Of a DNA stretch of 64,000 nucleotides, positions 1-7,582 are shown piece by piece (the stretch's first letter is position 1; every line of letters starts with the position of its first letter). The stretch comes from Streptacidiphilus jiangxiensis. Its GTDB lineage: Bacteria; Actinomycetota; Actinomycetes; Streptomycetales; Streptomycetaceae. The DNA lies in contig NZ_FOAZ01000004.1 of the NCBI RefSeq assembly GCF_900109465.1, forward strand, positions 186,001 to 250,000. The letters are read 5' to 3'. The notes below the pieces were generated by a model. That model made no database searches and was not told the origin of the DNA. It saw only the letters and a program-made list of their open reading frames with translations. Both the position numbers and the translations under genes were made by a program.

Positions 1-94
1 TCGCCCGCGCGAGCGCGGCGAAGCCGAGGCGGGTGTCCGCACGAGCGGCCAGGGGCGGTGCGGCCAGTGGGGTGGTCAGGGTCGTGGCGGTCAT
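1..94 (-). CDS. Unidentified protein, N-terminus only (cut by window edge)
   Basis: A reverse-strand frame opens with ATG at 92-94 and stays open to the window edge, giving 31 residues that begin MTATTLTTPLAAPP and run into a hydrophobic, Ala- and Arg-rich segment. The start overlaps the TGA of the asparagine synthetase-type gene (91-93) in an ATGA arrangement, so the two are probably translationally coupled and work in the same pathway. Too little is visible to name a family. The coupling, rather than similarity, is the reason for calling it a gene. Confidence 0.6.
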   Translation of the reverse strand, partial: MTATTLTTPLAAPPLAARADTRLGFAALARA

Positions 95-1926
95 GACGCC
101 ACCTCCAGCAGTTCTCGGTCCTCGGCCGGGCGCGCCGGGGCGCGGCGCACCGCGAACTCCTCACGCCACAGCTCGAACATCAGCAGCGACCAGGTCGCCA
201 GGGCCAGGCAGTCCGCCGGACGGGTCTGCTGCGCCCGCAGCAGCCGCTCCACGGCCGCCGGGTCGAGCAGGCCGCCGGTGCGCAACCGGGCGGGGGAGAG
301 CACCTCACGGGTGAAGGCCCACAGGGGGGTTCCGGGCGCGAGCATCGCGGTGACCGGCAGGGTGAAGGGCTGCTTGGGCCGGTCCAGCACGCTGCGCGGC
401 AGCAGGCCGCGCGCGGCCGCGTAGAGGGCGACCTTGCCGCGCCCGCCGTCCGGCGAGAGCCGTTGCGCCTGCGGCAGCGCGCGGGCGAGCTCGCGCACCG
501 GCCGCTGGCAGAACGGCAGCCGGACCTCGACGGCGTGCGCCATGCTCAGGTGGTCGACCCGCCGCAGGTGGTAGGCGGGCAGCCGGACCTGCGTCTCGAA
601 GTCGGTGAGGACGTCGAGGCGCGGCCGGTGCTCGGCCTGCTGCCGCAGCTCCTCGGTGATCGCGTCCGAGGCGCTGCCGCGCTCGGCGACGAACGCCCGG
701 TAGTCGGCGCTGTAGAGGCGCGGCCGGGCCTCGGCCGGGATCGCCGCGAGTGCGTCCACGTAGGCGGGCAGCCACGCGCCGGGCGCGGTGGCGGCGGCGT
801 GGACCCGCCCGTACCCGGCGAAGACCTCGTCGGCGGCGTCGCCGGTCAGCGCCACCTTGAACCCGGCGCGGTGCACGGCCTCGAACAGGCCGTAGGTGCT
901 GAGCGTGATCGGGTCCGCGTTGGGCTGGCCGAGGTGCCAGGCCACGGCCGGCAGCAGCTCGGGGAAGCGTGCCGCGTCCAGCTCCACCTGGTGGTGCGCG
1001 GTGCCCGCGCGCTGTGCGACCTCGCGGGCGAAGTGCCGTTCGTCGTGCGGCCATTCGCCCCGGTAGGCGATGTTGAACGAGTGGACCCGCCGCGCCCCGG
1101 CCGCCGGGTCGGCGGCCATCATCGCGGTGACCAGGCTGGAGTCCAGGCCGCCGCTGGTGATCGCGCACACCGGCGCGTCGGCGATCGCCAGTCGCCGGAC
1201 CTCGCCCGTCAGCGCCTCCCGCACCTGCTCGCCCGGCTCCCCTCCGGTGACGGCCGGGCGCTCCGGCGCAGGACGTCGGTACAGCCGCAGGCCGCGTGAG
1301 CGCGAGCAGACGGCGGTGGTGCCGGGCGGCAGCACCCGCACCCCGTCGACGAGGGTCTGCTCGCCGAACGGCGTCTTGGTCGCCAGGTAGCTGTCCAGCC
1401 CCGGTTCCCACAGCGCGGGCCGCTCCTGTCCGAGCGCCAGCAGTGCGGGCAGCTCGGAGGCGAAGCGCAGGTGCCGGCCGTCCCAGCGGTAGTAGATCGG
1501 CTTCATCCCGGCGTCGTCCGTGGCGAGCACGAGCGTCGGCTCCGCGCGCAGGTCGACGAGGGCGACGGCGAACATGCCGTCGAGGTGCTCGGCGAAGTCC
1601 TGGCCCAGCTCCTGGTAGAGCGCGGGGAGGACCGCCCCGTCGCAGTGGTCCGCGAAGCGGTGGCCGCGGCCCTCCAGCCGGGCCCGGAGCTCGGCGTGGT
1701 TGTAGATCTCGCCGTTGAAGACGGCCTTGAGCCGCCCGCCGTCCCCCTCGTAGGGCTGGTGTCCGCCGGCAGGGTCGGTGATCGCGAGCCGGTTGCTGCC
1801 CAGCGCCCAGCCGGGCCCGTGGGCCAGCCGCGCCTCGTCCGGTCCGCCGTGCCGCTGGAGCGCGCCGGCGGCGCGCAGGTCGTGCGGCGAGAGGTCGGCG
1901 TCGAAGTGGCCGTGGATTCTGCACAT
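91..1926 (-). CDS. asnB: Asparagine synthase (glutamine-hydrolysing) family protein
   Basis: Class II glutamine amidotransferase fused to an ATP-dependent synthetase, 611 aa. The family converts aspartate to asparagine with glutamine and ATP in the cytoplasm. The start is set at ATG 1926 because the protein then begins MCRIHG, which puts the catalytic Cys at position 2, as N-terminal-nucleophile amidotransferases require. A second in-frame ATG lies 9 nt upstream. The glutaminase domain (about residues 1-190) holds an FNGEIYNH segment. The synthetase domain has the PP-loop motif SGGLDSS near residue 240 and a TGDAADEVFAGY segment. Most family members read MCGI; here Gly is Arg. Homologues also act in natural-product amidation, and lasso-peptide cyclases share the C-terminal fold, but the intact N-terminal Cys favours a true amidotransferase. 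It is coupled to an unknown downstream gene, so a specialised role is possible. Confidence 0.85.
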   Translation of the reverse strand: MCRIHGHFDADLSPHDLRAAGALQRHGGPDEARLAHGPGWALGSNRLAITDPAGGHQPYEGDGGRLKAVFNGEIYNHAELRARLEGRGHRFADHCDGAVLPALYQELGQDFAEHLDGMFAVALVDLRAEPTLVLATDDAGMKPIYYRWDGRHLRFASELPALLALGQERPALWEPGLDSYLATKTPFGEQTLVDGVRVLPPGTTAVCSRSRGLRLYRRPAPERPAVTGGEPGEQVREALTGEVRRLAIADAPVCAITSGGLDSSLVTAMMAADPAAGARRVHSFNIAYRGEWPHDERHFAREVAQRAGTAHHQVELDAARFPELLPAVAWHLGQPNADPITLSTYGLFEAVHRAGFKVALTGDAADEVFAGYGRVHAAATAPGAWLPAYVDALAAIPAEARPRLYSADYRAFVAERGSASDAITEELRQQAEHRPRLDVLTDFETQVRLPAYHLRRVDHLSMAHAVEVRLPFCQRPVRELARALPQAQRLSPDGGRGKVALYAAARGLLPRSVLDRPKQPFTLPVTAMLAPGTPLWAFTREVLSPARLRTGGLLDPAAVERLLRAQQTRPADCLALATWSLLMFELWREEFAVRRAPARPAEDRELLEVAS

Positions 1927-2031
1927 GATCGCCATGCCTTCCTCCCCCGGCCTTCGGCCAGGGGCACCCTCAGGGGTCTCTCGGTGCCTCCAAGTTCTCC
2001 GGCCCGCCGTCCCGCCCGCCTGAGCCCACGG

Positions 2032-2124
2032 TCCCGTCCGCGCCCGGGTCCGGGTCCCGTCCGGGCCCGGGTCCGGGTCCCGTCCGGGCCCGGGTCCGGG
2101 TCCCGTCCGGGCCAGGTCTGGGTC
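2032..2124. repeat. 23-bp tandem repeat, about four copies
   Basis: The spacer between the divergent asnB-like and aquaporin genes holds about four copies of a 23-bp GC-only unit built on GGGTCCCGTCCGGGCCC, for example with GGGTCCCGT at 2052, 2075 and 2098. The last copy is degenerate. It is non-coding and lies upstream of both genes, so copy-number change could alter promoter spacing. The rest of the spacer (1927-2221) holds only the ribosome binding site GGCGGGGGG before the aquaporin. Confidence 0.8.
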
Positions 2125-2221
2125 CCGGGCTCCGGAATGCGGGCGGGTGGTGTCGCGGGAGGCGGGGCTGTGGCAGGATGCGCCGCACAGGATCGGTTGA
2201 CATTTTGTTGAAGGCGGGGGG

Positions 2222-2986
2222 ATGGACGCTTCGCTGGGCAGGCGTGCCGGGGTGGAGTTCGTCGGGACGCTGGCGCTCGTCGCGGTGGTCGTCGGGTCGG
2301 GTATCCAGGCGGTGCGGCTGACGCCGGACATCGGCGTGGAACTGCTGGTGAACGCCCTGGTCACCGCGTTCGGGCTGGGGGTGCTGATCACGCTGCTCGG
2401 GCCGGTCTCCGGGGCTCACCTGAACCCCGTGGTCACCCTGGCGAGTTGGTGGACCGGGCGGCGTGAGGGCGGACCCCGGCCGGTCGAGGTGGGCGTCTAC
2501 GCACTCGCGCAGACCGCCGGCGCGGTCGGCGGGGCGTTGCTCGCGGACGCGATGTTCGGCGGGCCGACGCTGCGGTTCTCCCGGCAGCCGCACGACGGTT
2601 GGCACCTGTGGCTCGGTGAGGCGGTGGCCACGGCCGGGCTGGTGCTGCTGGTCGTCGGGTTGGGCAGGATCGGCCGGGAGGCGCTCGCGCCCGTCCTCGT
2701 GGCCGCGTACATCGGCGCGGCGATCTGGTTCACCTCGTCGGGCTCCTTCGCCAACCCCGCCGCGACGGTCGGCCGGGCCTTCACGGACAGCTTCACCGGG
2801 ATCGCCCCCGCCTCCGTGCCGCCCTTCGTGGCCGCCCAGGCGGTCGGCGCCGTCGCCGGACTCGTCCTGGTGACGCTGCTGTTCGGCCGGGTGACGGAGG
2901 CGGCGGGGAGACGAAGCCGCGTCGCCATCGATGCCGATCCGTGCTGTCCCGCCCCGCGGGCCGCTGCGGACAATCAGGCGGTGTGA
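2222..2986 (+). CDS. MIP-family channel (aquaporin/glycerol facilitator)
   Basis: 254-residue integral membrane channel for water or small neutral solutes. Both half-helix motifs are visible: the first is changed to Asn-Pro-Val (GAHLNPVVT, near residue 62), the second is a standard Asn-Pro-Ala (SFANPAATVGR, near residue 180). About six hydrophobic segments fit the family fold. The C-terminus carries an unusual Cys-Cys pair (DADPCCPAP). The start ATG 2222 follows a strong GGCGGGGGG site. The stop overlaps the GTG start of the next gene (GTGA, 2983-2986), so the two are probably coupled. The substrate cannot be read from sequence. Some actinobacterial homologues sit with arsenic genes, but none are seen here. 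Confidence 0.85.
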   Translation: MDASLGRRAGVEFVGTLALVAVVVGSGIQAVRLTPDIGVELLVNALVTAFGLGVLITLLGPVSGAHLNPVVTLASWWTGRREGGPRPVEVGVYALAQTAGAVGGALLADAMFGGPTLRFSRQPHDGWHLWLGEAVATAGLVLLVVGLGRIGREALAPVLVAAYIGAAIWFTSSGSFANPAATVGRAFTDSFTGIAPASVPPFVAAQAVGAVAGLVLVTLLFGRVTEAAGRRSRVAIDADPCCPAPRAAADNQAV

Positions 2987-4347
2987 GCCCAGCCCCCGAC
3001 CAGAAGCCCGCCCCGGTCCGAGTCCGAGTCCGGGACCGAAGCCGAGAGCCCGAGCGGGACCGCTACCTGGACCTGCTGCGGGCGCTCGCCATCTCCTGCG
3101 TGGTGGTCGGGCACTGGCTCATCACCGCGCTGACACACCGTGACGGTGCCCTGGCCGCACCGGAGTTGCTGGCGACCGTGCCCTGGACGCAGTGGCTGAC
3201 CCTGGTCTTCCAGATCATGCCGCTGTTCTTCCTGGCCGGCGGCTGCGCCGCAGCCGGGTCGTGGAGCCGCGCGCAGGGCCGTGCGTGGCCGTGGATCCGG
3301 CAGCGGACGGTCCGGCTGCTGCTGCCGACGGGCGTGTACGCGGGCCTGGCCCTGCTCGCCGTCGCGGTCTGCGCGGCAGTCGGGGTGGATCCGGGCCTGC
3401 TGGCCATGGTCGGCTGGGCGCTGGCCATGCAGTTCTGGTTCCTGCCCGTCTATCTGCTGATCACCGCGCTGACCCCGGCCCTGCATGCGGCGCACCGCCG
3501 GTTCGGCCTGGCCGTCCCTGCCGTGCTCGCGCTGACCGCTGTCGCCGTCGACGTCACCGTGCTGCGGGCCGACGCGCCTGTGCTCGGGTCGCTCAACTAC
3601 GTGCTGGTCTGGGCCGTCGCCTACCAGTTGGGCTTCTGCTGGGCCGACGGACTGCTGACGCGCCACCCCGCGCTGCCGTGGGCGCTGGCCCTCGGGGGAG
3701 GGCTCGGATTCGCGCTGCTCGTGGCCTGGGGCCCGTTCCCGGTCAGCCTGATCCTTGTCTCCACGGAGACCGTCTCCAACACGGACCCGCCGTCGGTGGC
3801 GATGCTGGCCTGGGTCGTCGCGCAGTGCGGCCTCTGCGTCGCGATCGCCCCGGCGGCACGCCGCCTGCTGCGCCGGGAGTGGTTGTGGCGCGTCGTCCGG
3901 CCGGTGGGCCGGGCGTCGATGTCGGTCTACCTGTGGCACATGGTCCCTGTCCTGGCGGCCGCCGGACTGTTCTACCTCACCCGACTCGCCCCCGAGCCTG
4001 CGATCGGATCGGGTGCCTGGTGGGTGCTGCGACTGCCCTGGCTCGCAGTTCTGACGGTCCTGCTGCTGGCCCTGCTCGCGGCCCTGACCCCCCTCGAACG
4101 CGCGCTGCGTGCGCTGGCCTCCCGGCTGCGGCCGGAAGCGACGGTGCGCTTCCGGCCCGCCTTCGTGCTGGGCTTCGCGGCGGTGGTCTGCGCCCTCGCC
4201 GTCTTCGCGCGCCACGGCTTCGCCTTCGACGGCCGCTTCCCGCTCCTGGCGGCTGCCTCCTTCGTCACCGGGCTGCTCCTGACCTGCTGGCCCGGCCCCG
4301 CGCCTGCGCTGGAGCCTCCGCCGGAGGCGGAGGTCGTCGGCGCGTAG
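2983..4347 (+). CDS. Acyltransferase 3 family membrane protein
   Basis: 454-residue polytopic membrane protein of the OafA/acyltransferase-3 family, which transfers acyl groups to cell-surface or small-molecule acceptors. The diagnostic N-terminal motif RDRYLDLLRALAISCVVVGH, with its conserved His, occurs near residue 30. About ten hydrophobic helices follow. An extended start at GTG 2941 exists, but GTG 2983 forms a GTGA overlap with the aquaporin stop and is preferred. The acceptor is unknown and nothing in the neighbourhood points to one. Confidence 0.8.
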   Translation: MSPAPDQKPAPVRVRVRDRSREPERDRYLDLLRALAISCVVVGHWLITALTHRDGALAAPELLATVPWTQWLTLVFQIMPLFFLAGGCAAAGSWSRAQGRAWPWIRQRTVRLLLPTGVYAGLALLAVAVCAAVGVDPGLLAMVGWALAMQFWFLPVYLLITALTPALHAAHRRFGLAVPAVLALTAVAVDVTVLRADAPVLGSLNYVLVWAVAYQLGFCWADGLLTRHPALPWALALGGGLGFALLVAWGPFPVSLILVSTETVSNTDPPSVAMLAWVVAQCGLCVAIAPAARRLLRREWLWRVVRPVGRASMSVYLWHMVPVLAAAGLFYLTRLAPEPAIGSGAWWVLRLPWLAVLTVLLLALLAALTPLERALRALASRLRPEATVRFRPAFVLGFAAVVCALAVFARHGFAFDGRFPLLAAASFVTGLLLTCWPGPAPALEPPPEAEVVGA

Positions 4348-4432
4348 GGGCGCGCCCCGGCGCCCCGGCGGCCGGCGGCCGATCGGCCGGGCGGGTCGGC
4401 GCCCTGGCGGCCGGCGGGTCGGCCGGGTCGGG

Positions 4433-4900
4433 CTACGGGAGGCCGGCCTGGTTGGCGAGGAGGCGCAGCGCCTCGTCGAGCGCGGCACGCTGAGCAACCG
4501 TGAGCCCGGCGGCGAGCTCGTCGTCGAGGGCGCGGCCCGCAGCCTCGCAGCGGTCGAGGAGGCGGCGGCCGTCCGATGTCAGGGTCAGCACCTGGCGTCG
4601 GCGGTCGTGGGGATCGCGGACGCGCTGCACGGCGCCGAGCTGCTCCAGATGGTCCGCGAGGGAGACGACCAGGCTCGGGGCGACGCCCATTCGGGCAGCC
4701 AGCTCCTGCTGGGACGCGGCGGCTCCGGCGCCGAGGACCACCATCACGGCGACGTGTTTGGGCTTCAGGCCGAGCTCGAAGGCGTCCAGTGCGCGAGTGA
4801 ACCGGTCGGTCGCCACCGTGCCGAGCGTGCCGAGCTTGAAGACCAGCGTGGCGGTGAGCCCCGGGAGTTGATCCGTCCGCGGGCTGTTGACATCACTCAT
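4433..4900 (-). CDS. MarR-family transcriptional regulator
   Basis: 155-residue winged-helix repressor. The DNA-binding region reads SQQELAARMGVAPSLVVSLADHLEQLG, followed by the MarR wing with the hallmark DPHDRRRQVLTLT. The reading frame stays open upstream, but ATG 4900 (MSDVNSPRTD) gives a normal family length, and the upstream extension is unlike any MarR N-terminus. It is divergent from two small membrane-protein genes, and the shared 61-bp intergenic region holds an inverted repeat that is a likely operator. The model is autoregulation plus control of the divergent genes; the ligand is unknown. Confidence 0.88.
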   Translation of the reverse strand: MSDVNSPRTDQLPGLTATLVFKLGTLGTVATDRFTRALDAFELGLKPKHVAVMVVLGAGAAASQQELAARMGVAPSLVVSLADHLEQLGAVQRVRDPHDRRRQVLTLTSDGRRLLDRCEAAGRALDDELAAGLTVAQRAALDEALRLLANQAGLP

Positions 4901-4904
4901 GGGT

Positions 4905-4931
4905 TGAATGATAGCGTGTCGATATCGTTCA
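4905..4931. promoter_or_regulatory. Candidate MarR operator
   Basis: TGAATGATA (4905-4913) and TATCGTTCA (4923-4931) form a nine-base inverted repeat with one mismatch around a nine-base spacer. A further half-site (GAATGATT) follows at 4938. It lies directly upstream of the marR start and 30 nt before the divergent membrane-protein gene, as expected for an autoregulatory MarR site. Confidence 0.55.
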
Positions 4932-4961
4932 CAGCTCGAATGATTCAGGGGGAGATGCACT

Positions 4962-5336
4962 GTGGCATCGTCATCCGTTCTGCTGACCGTGCTCCTCGGT
5001 GTCAACGCCGTGGCTGCGCTGGTCTCTTCCGGCTCTGCTCTCGCGGGCATGCTGCGACCCGGCCTGGCGCTCGCGTCCGGCGAAGCCGTCACCGGAGGCG
5101 TGCGGTTCTACGCCTCCGCCTACGCCCTGCGGGCCGTGCCGTTGGGTCTGCTCACGGCCGCGCTGGCCGTCGTGGGGGATCGCCCCGCGCTTGTGCCGGT
5201 GCTCGTCGTTGCGGGGCTGGTGCAGGTCGGCGACTCCACGCTCGGCGCCCGTCGGCGCCACCTCGGCATGGCCTTCGGAGCCGGGCTCTTCGCCGCTCTC
5301 CATCTCGCCACGGCCCTCTGGCTCAGCATCCGTTGA
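4962..5336 (+). CDS. Small four-helix membrane protein (DUF4267-like)
   Basis: 124-residue protein with four hydrophobic segments and an Arg-rich loop near residue 98 (GARRRHLG). I associate this pattern with small DUF4267-type proteins, with moderate confidence. The start GTG 4962 follows an AGGGGGAG ribosome site. It is divergent from marR, with the candidate operator between them, and is followed 43 nt later by another membrane protein, so MarR probably controls a two-gene unit. No catalytic motif is visible. Confidence 0.75.
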   Translation: MASSSVLLTVLLGVNAVAALVSSGSALAGMLRPGLALASGEAVTGGVRFYASAYALRAVPLGLLTAALAVVGDRPALVPVLVVAGLVQVGDSTLGARRRHLGMAFGAGLFAALHLATALWLSIR

Positions 5337-5379
5337 CACACCCCGAAGCCAACGTTCCCATTCACGAGGAGAGACGACG

Positions 5380-6051
5380 ATGACCACGAACGCCACCCGC
5401 CCCCAGTCCCCCGCGGTCCGGCCCCGCCGCTCCGCGCTGCTGCACCCGCTCGCGCTGACGGGTATCGCCTACACCGTCAGCTGGACCGCCGGACTCTCGA
5501 TCGGTGCGCCGAGCCCCGGCATGCACGACTCCGGATCCTCGATCGTGGCCCAACTGCGGGGCCACAGCGGCATGATGGACCTGCAGTTCGTCCTCACCGA
5601 GGGGTTGCCGGCCATCGGACTGGTCCTGATCTGCCTCGGTCTGGCGCGGGGGGCCGCAGGAACGCGCGGGGCCCGCACACTGGGCGCGGCCGGGCTGGCG
5701 GCTGCGCTCGTCTCGGCCGTGCAGTGCGTCCTCGGCCTGCTGCTCGTCTCGGCGAGCGCGCCCGGCACGGTGCAGGCGCTGTGGCAGACCACCGTGCGAC
5801 TGGACGGCGCGAAGATGCTCGCGCTCGCCGTCGTCGGGGCGGTGACGGCTGCGAGCGCGTCCTTCCCGAGGTTCCTGCGGCTGCTCGGCGGCGGGCTCGC
5901 CGTCTCGCTCATCGCCTCGGCTCTCGCCTACGGACTGCTGCTGCCCTCCCTTGCCTGGCTGGCCTACCCGGGCGGGCTGCTCCTGCTGGCCTTCGTCACG
6001 GCCGCGGGTATCGTGCTGGCCCGCGCCCGCGTCGGCCGGTCGGTCAGCTGA
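5380..6051 (+). CDS. Integral membrane protein (DUF998-like)
   Basis: 223-residue protein with about six hydrophobic helices after a short basic N-terminus (RPRRSALLHP). The start ATG 5380 is preceded by GAGGAGAG; the frame is open further upstream through the previous gene, but that is a shadow. The overall pattern resembles DUF998-type membrane proteins, without diagnostic residues. It probably shares the MarR-controlled promoter with the gene before it. Confidence 0.7.
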   Translation: MTTNATRPQSPAVRPRRSALLHPLALTGIAYTVSWTAGLSIGAPSPGMHDSGSSIVAQLRGHSGMMDLQFVLTEGLPAIGLVLICLGLARGAAGTRGARTLGAAGLAAALVSAVQCVLGLLLVSASAPGTVQALWQTTVRLDGAKMLALAVVGAVTAASASFPRFLRLLGGGLAVSLIASALAYGLLLPSLAWLAYPGGLLLLAFVTAAGIVLARARVGRSVS

Positions 6052-6214
6052 GGCTGAGGCTGCAACCCTCCGACACCGGTGCGACCGGGGGTGATGCGGC
6101 CGCGGACGCGCCCGGGGCGTCTGCGGCAAAGCGGGCGAACGGCCTCGGGCGGTCGAGGCTCCGGCGCCGTTCCGGGGTCGGACGGGGGCGCGGACGAGGG
6201 GAGTGAGGCAGTTG

Positions 6215-7036
6215 ATGAGCGGGACGAACGCCGGGGTGGGCGCGATGGGCGAGAGGGGTGGGTCGGTGGTGCTGGAGAGCGGCGTGACCTACGGGGTGTC
6301 GGGCGAGGCGATGGACGTGCACCGCCCAGCGGGGGAGCCGGTCGGGACGGTGCTGCTCTGGCACGGGCGCGGTCCACGGGAGCGGGACGTGCTGGGGGCG
6401 CTTGCCGCGGAGGCTGCGGCGCGCGGACTGTTGGTGCTCGTGCCGGACTGGCGCCCCTACGCGGAGGACGCCGGGTGGACGCAGCTGCGGGAGTCGGTCG
6501 CGTTCCTGCGCGCCCACGCGGCCGAGTGGGGCGGGGACGCCGACCGTGCCGTGCTGGCGGGCTGGTCGCTGGGTGCGCGGGCGGCGGCGGCCGTGGCCCT
6601 GCGGGCCGACGCGCTGGGTGCTGGCGTGCTGGGGGAGGCCGGCGTCGGCTGGCGTCCGGCCGCGGTGGTCGGGATCGCGGGGAACTACCTGACCTCGCAC
6701 GATCCGAGGATGGGGCCGCCCGCGATCGAGGACCTGGCGGGCACGCGGCAGAAGCCGATCCCGGTTCGGCTGGTGCACGGCACGGCGGATCCGGTGGTGG
6801 ACGCGCGGAACACGCAGGAGTTCGCCGCCGCGCTGGAGGCGAGCGGGTGGCCGGTGGGCCTGGCGCTGCCCGGGACCGACCATGCGGGCGTGGTGATGAC
6901 GGAGTTCGTGCCGGAGTTGGGCCGCTGCCGTGCGCTGCTCACGGGTCACGCCCGCGAGGGCGGATTGGCAACCGTACGGGCCCTGGTGGAGGCAGCGGAG
7001 GCGGTGGAGGCAACGGAGGAAACGCGTCAGGCCTAG
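6215..7036 (+). CDS. Alpha/beta hydrolase (dienelactone hydrolase-like)
   Basis: 273-residue soluble hydrolase. The nucleophile elbow is GWSLGA (Ser near residue 115), the acidic residue is in HGTADPVVDA and the catalytic His in GTDHAGVVM, in the right order for an alpha/beta hydrolase triad. An early HGRG segment may form the oxyanion hole. ATG 6215 is preferred over GTG 6203 because GAGG lies about 7 nt upstream of it. The substrate is unknown. The gene stands alone between a membrane protein and the operator-rich yrdB promoter. Confidence 0.75.
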   Translation: MSGTNAGVGAMGERGGSVVLESGVTYGVSGEAMDVHRPAGEPVGTVLLWHGRGPRERDVLGALAAEAAARGLLVLVPDWRPYAEDAGWTQLRESVAFLRAHAAEWGGDADRAVLAGWSLGARAAAAVALRADALGAGVLGEAGVGWRPAAVVGIAGNYLTSHDPRMGPPAIEDLAGTRQKPIPVRLVHGTADPVVDARNTQEFAAALEASGWPVGLALPGTDHAGVVMTEFVPELGRCRALLTGHAREGGLATVRALVEAAEAVEATEETRQA

Positions 7037-7040
7037 GGGC

Positions 7041-7128
7041 GAGAGCGTCGCTCACAAACGAGAGCACTGCTCTTGACTGCGCCGCCCGCTCTCCTGGACA
7101 CTGGTCTCAGGCGAGAGCGGTGCTCTCG
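7041..7128. promoter_or_regulatory. Three GAGAGC-N3-GCTCTC palindromes upstream of yrdB
   Basis: Inverted repeats occur at 7041-7055 (right arm degenerate), 7060-7074 (one mismatch) and 7114-7128 (perfect, extending to CGAGAGC-N3-GCTCTCG). A lone half-site GCTCTC lies at 7089-7094. TTGACT at 7073-7078 overlaps the second palindrome and could be a -35 element. The first two centres are 19 bp apart. This is the layout expected for several dimers of a TetR-type repressor, but no such regulator is encoded next to it. Confidence 0.65.
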
Positions 7129-7160
7129 AACTGCCTTCGATCTCGACCGAGGAGCACGCC

Positions 7161-7526
7161 GTGATTCCCAAGCCACTGCACCACGCCAACGAGCTGCTTG
7201 CGTTCGTCCTGGAGCTGGTGGCCCTGGGCGGGCTCGCCTGGTGGGGCTTCCACACCGGCCACAACCTCGCCCTGCACCTGCTGCTCGGTATCGGTGCACC
7301 GCTGCTGATGGCCGTGGCCTGGGGCACCTACGCCGCCCCGCGGGCCAAGCGCCCCCTGCCGATCCCGGCGCTGCTCGTCTTCAAGCTGGTCGTCTTCGGC
7401 CTGGCGGCCGCCGCGATCTACGCCACCGGCGCGCACACCTTCGGCCTGGTCTTCGCCGCCGTGGCGGTGGTCAACACCCTGCTGGCCACCGCCGACCGCA
7501 ACTCCCTGGCCCGCCAGACCCACTGA
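7161..7526 (+). CDS. YrdB-family membrane protein (DUF2568)
   Basis: 121 residues with four hydrophobic helices and the family-type motifs ANELLAFVLELVAL at the N-terminus and WGTYAAPRAKRPL in the middle. The start is GTG 7161 after an AGGAGC site. Function is not established for the family. The promoter carries the three GAGAGC-type palindromes, so expression is probably tightly repressed. A GC-rich hairpin separates it from the convergent acyl-CoA synthetase gene. Confidence 0.8.
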   Translation: MIPKPLHHANELLAFVLELVALGGLAWWGFHTGHNLALHLLLGIGAPLLMAVAWGTYAAPRAKRPLPIPALLVFKLVVFGLAAAAIYATGAHTFGLVFAAVAVVNTLLATADRNSLARQTH

Positions 7527-7537
7527 CCCGACCGGGC

Positions 7538-7567
7538 GGGCCCGCCGGGCGCTGCCCGGGCGGGCCC
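7538..7567. terminator. Hairpin between convergent genes
   Basis: GGGCCCGCC (7538-7546) pairs with GGCGGGCCC (7559-7567), and an inner GGG/CCC extends the stem. It lies 12 nt after the yrdB stop and 16 nt from the stop of the convergent acyl-CoA synthetase, so it can serve both strands. There is no clear U-tract, which is common in Streptomyces. Confidence 0.6.
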
Positions 7568-7582
7568 GTTTCCGCGCGGCTC

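Noticed and set aside
91-1926. Lasso-peptide cyclase
   Set aside because: Lasso cyclases share the synthetase fold, but this protein has an intact N-terminal Cys glutaminase, and no lasso protease or precursor is visible.
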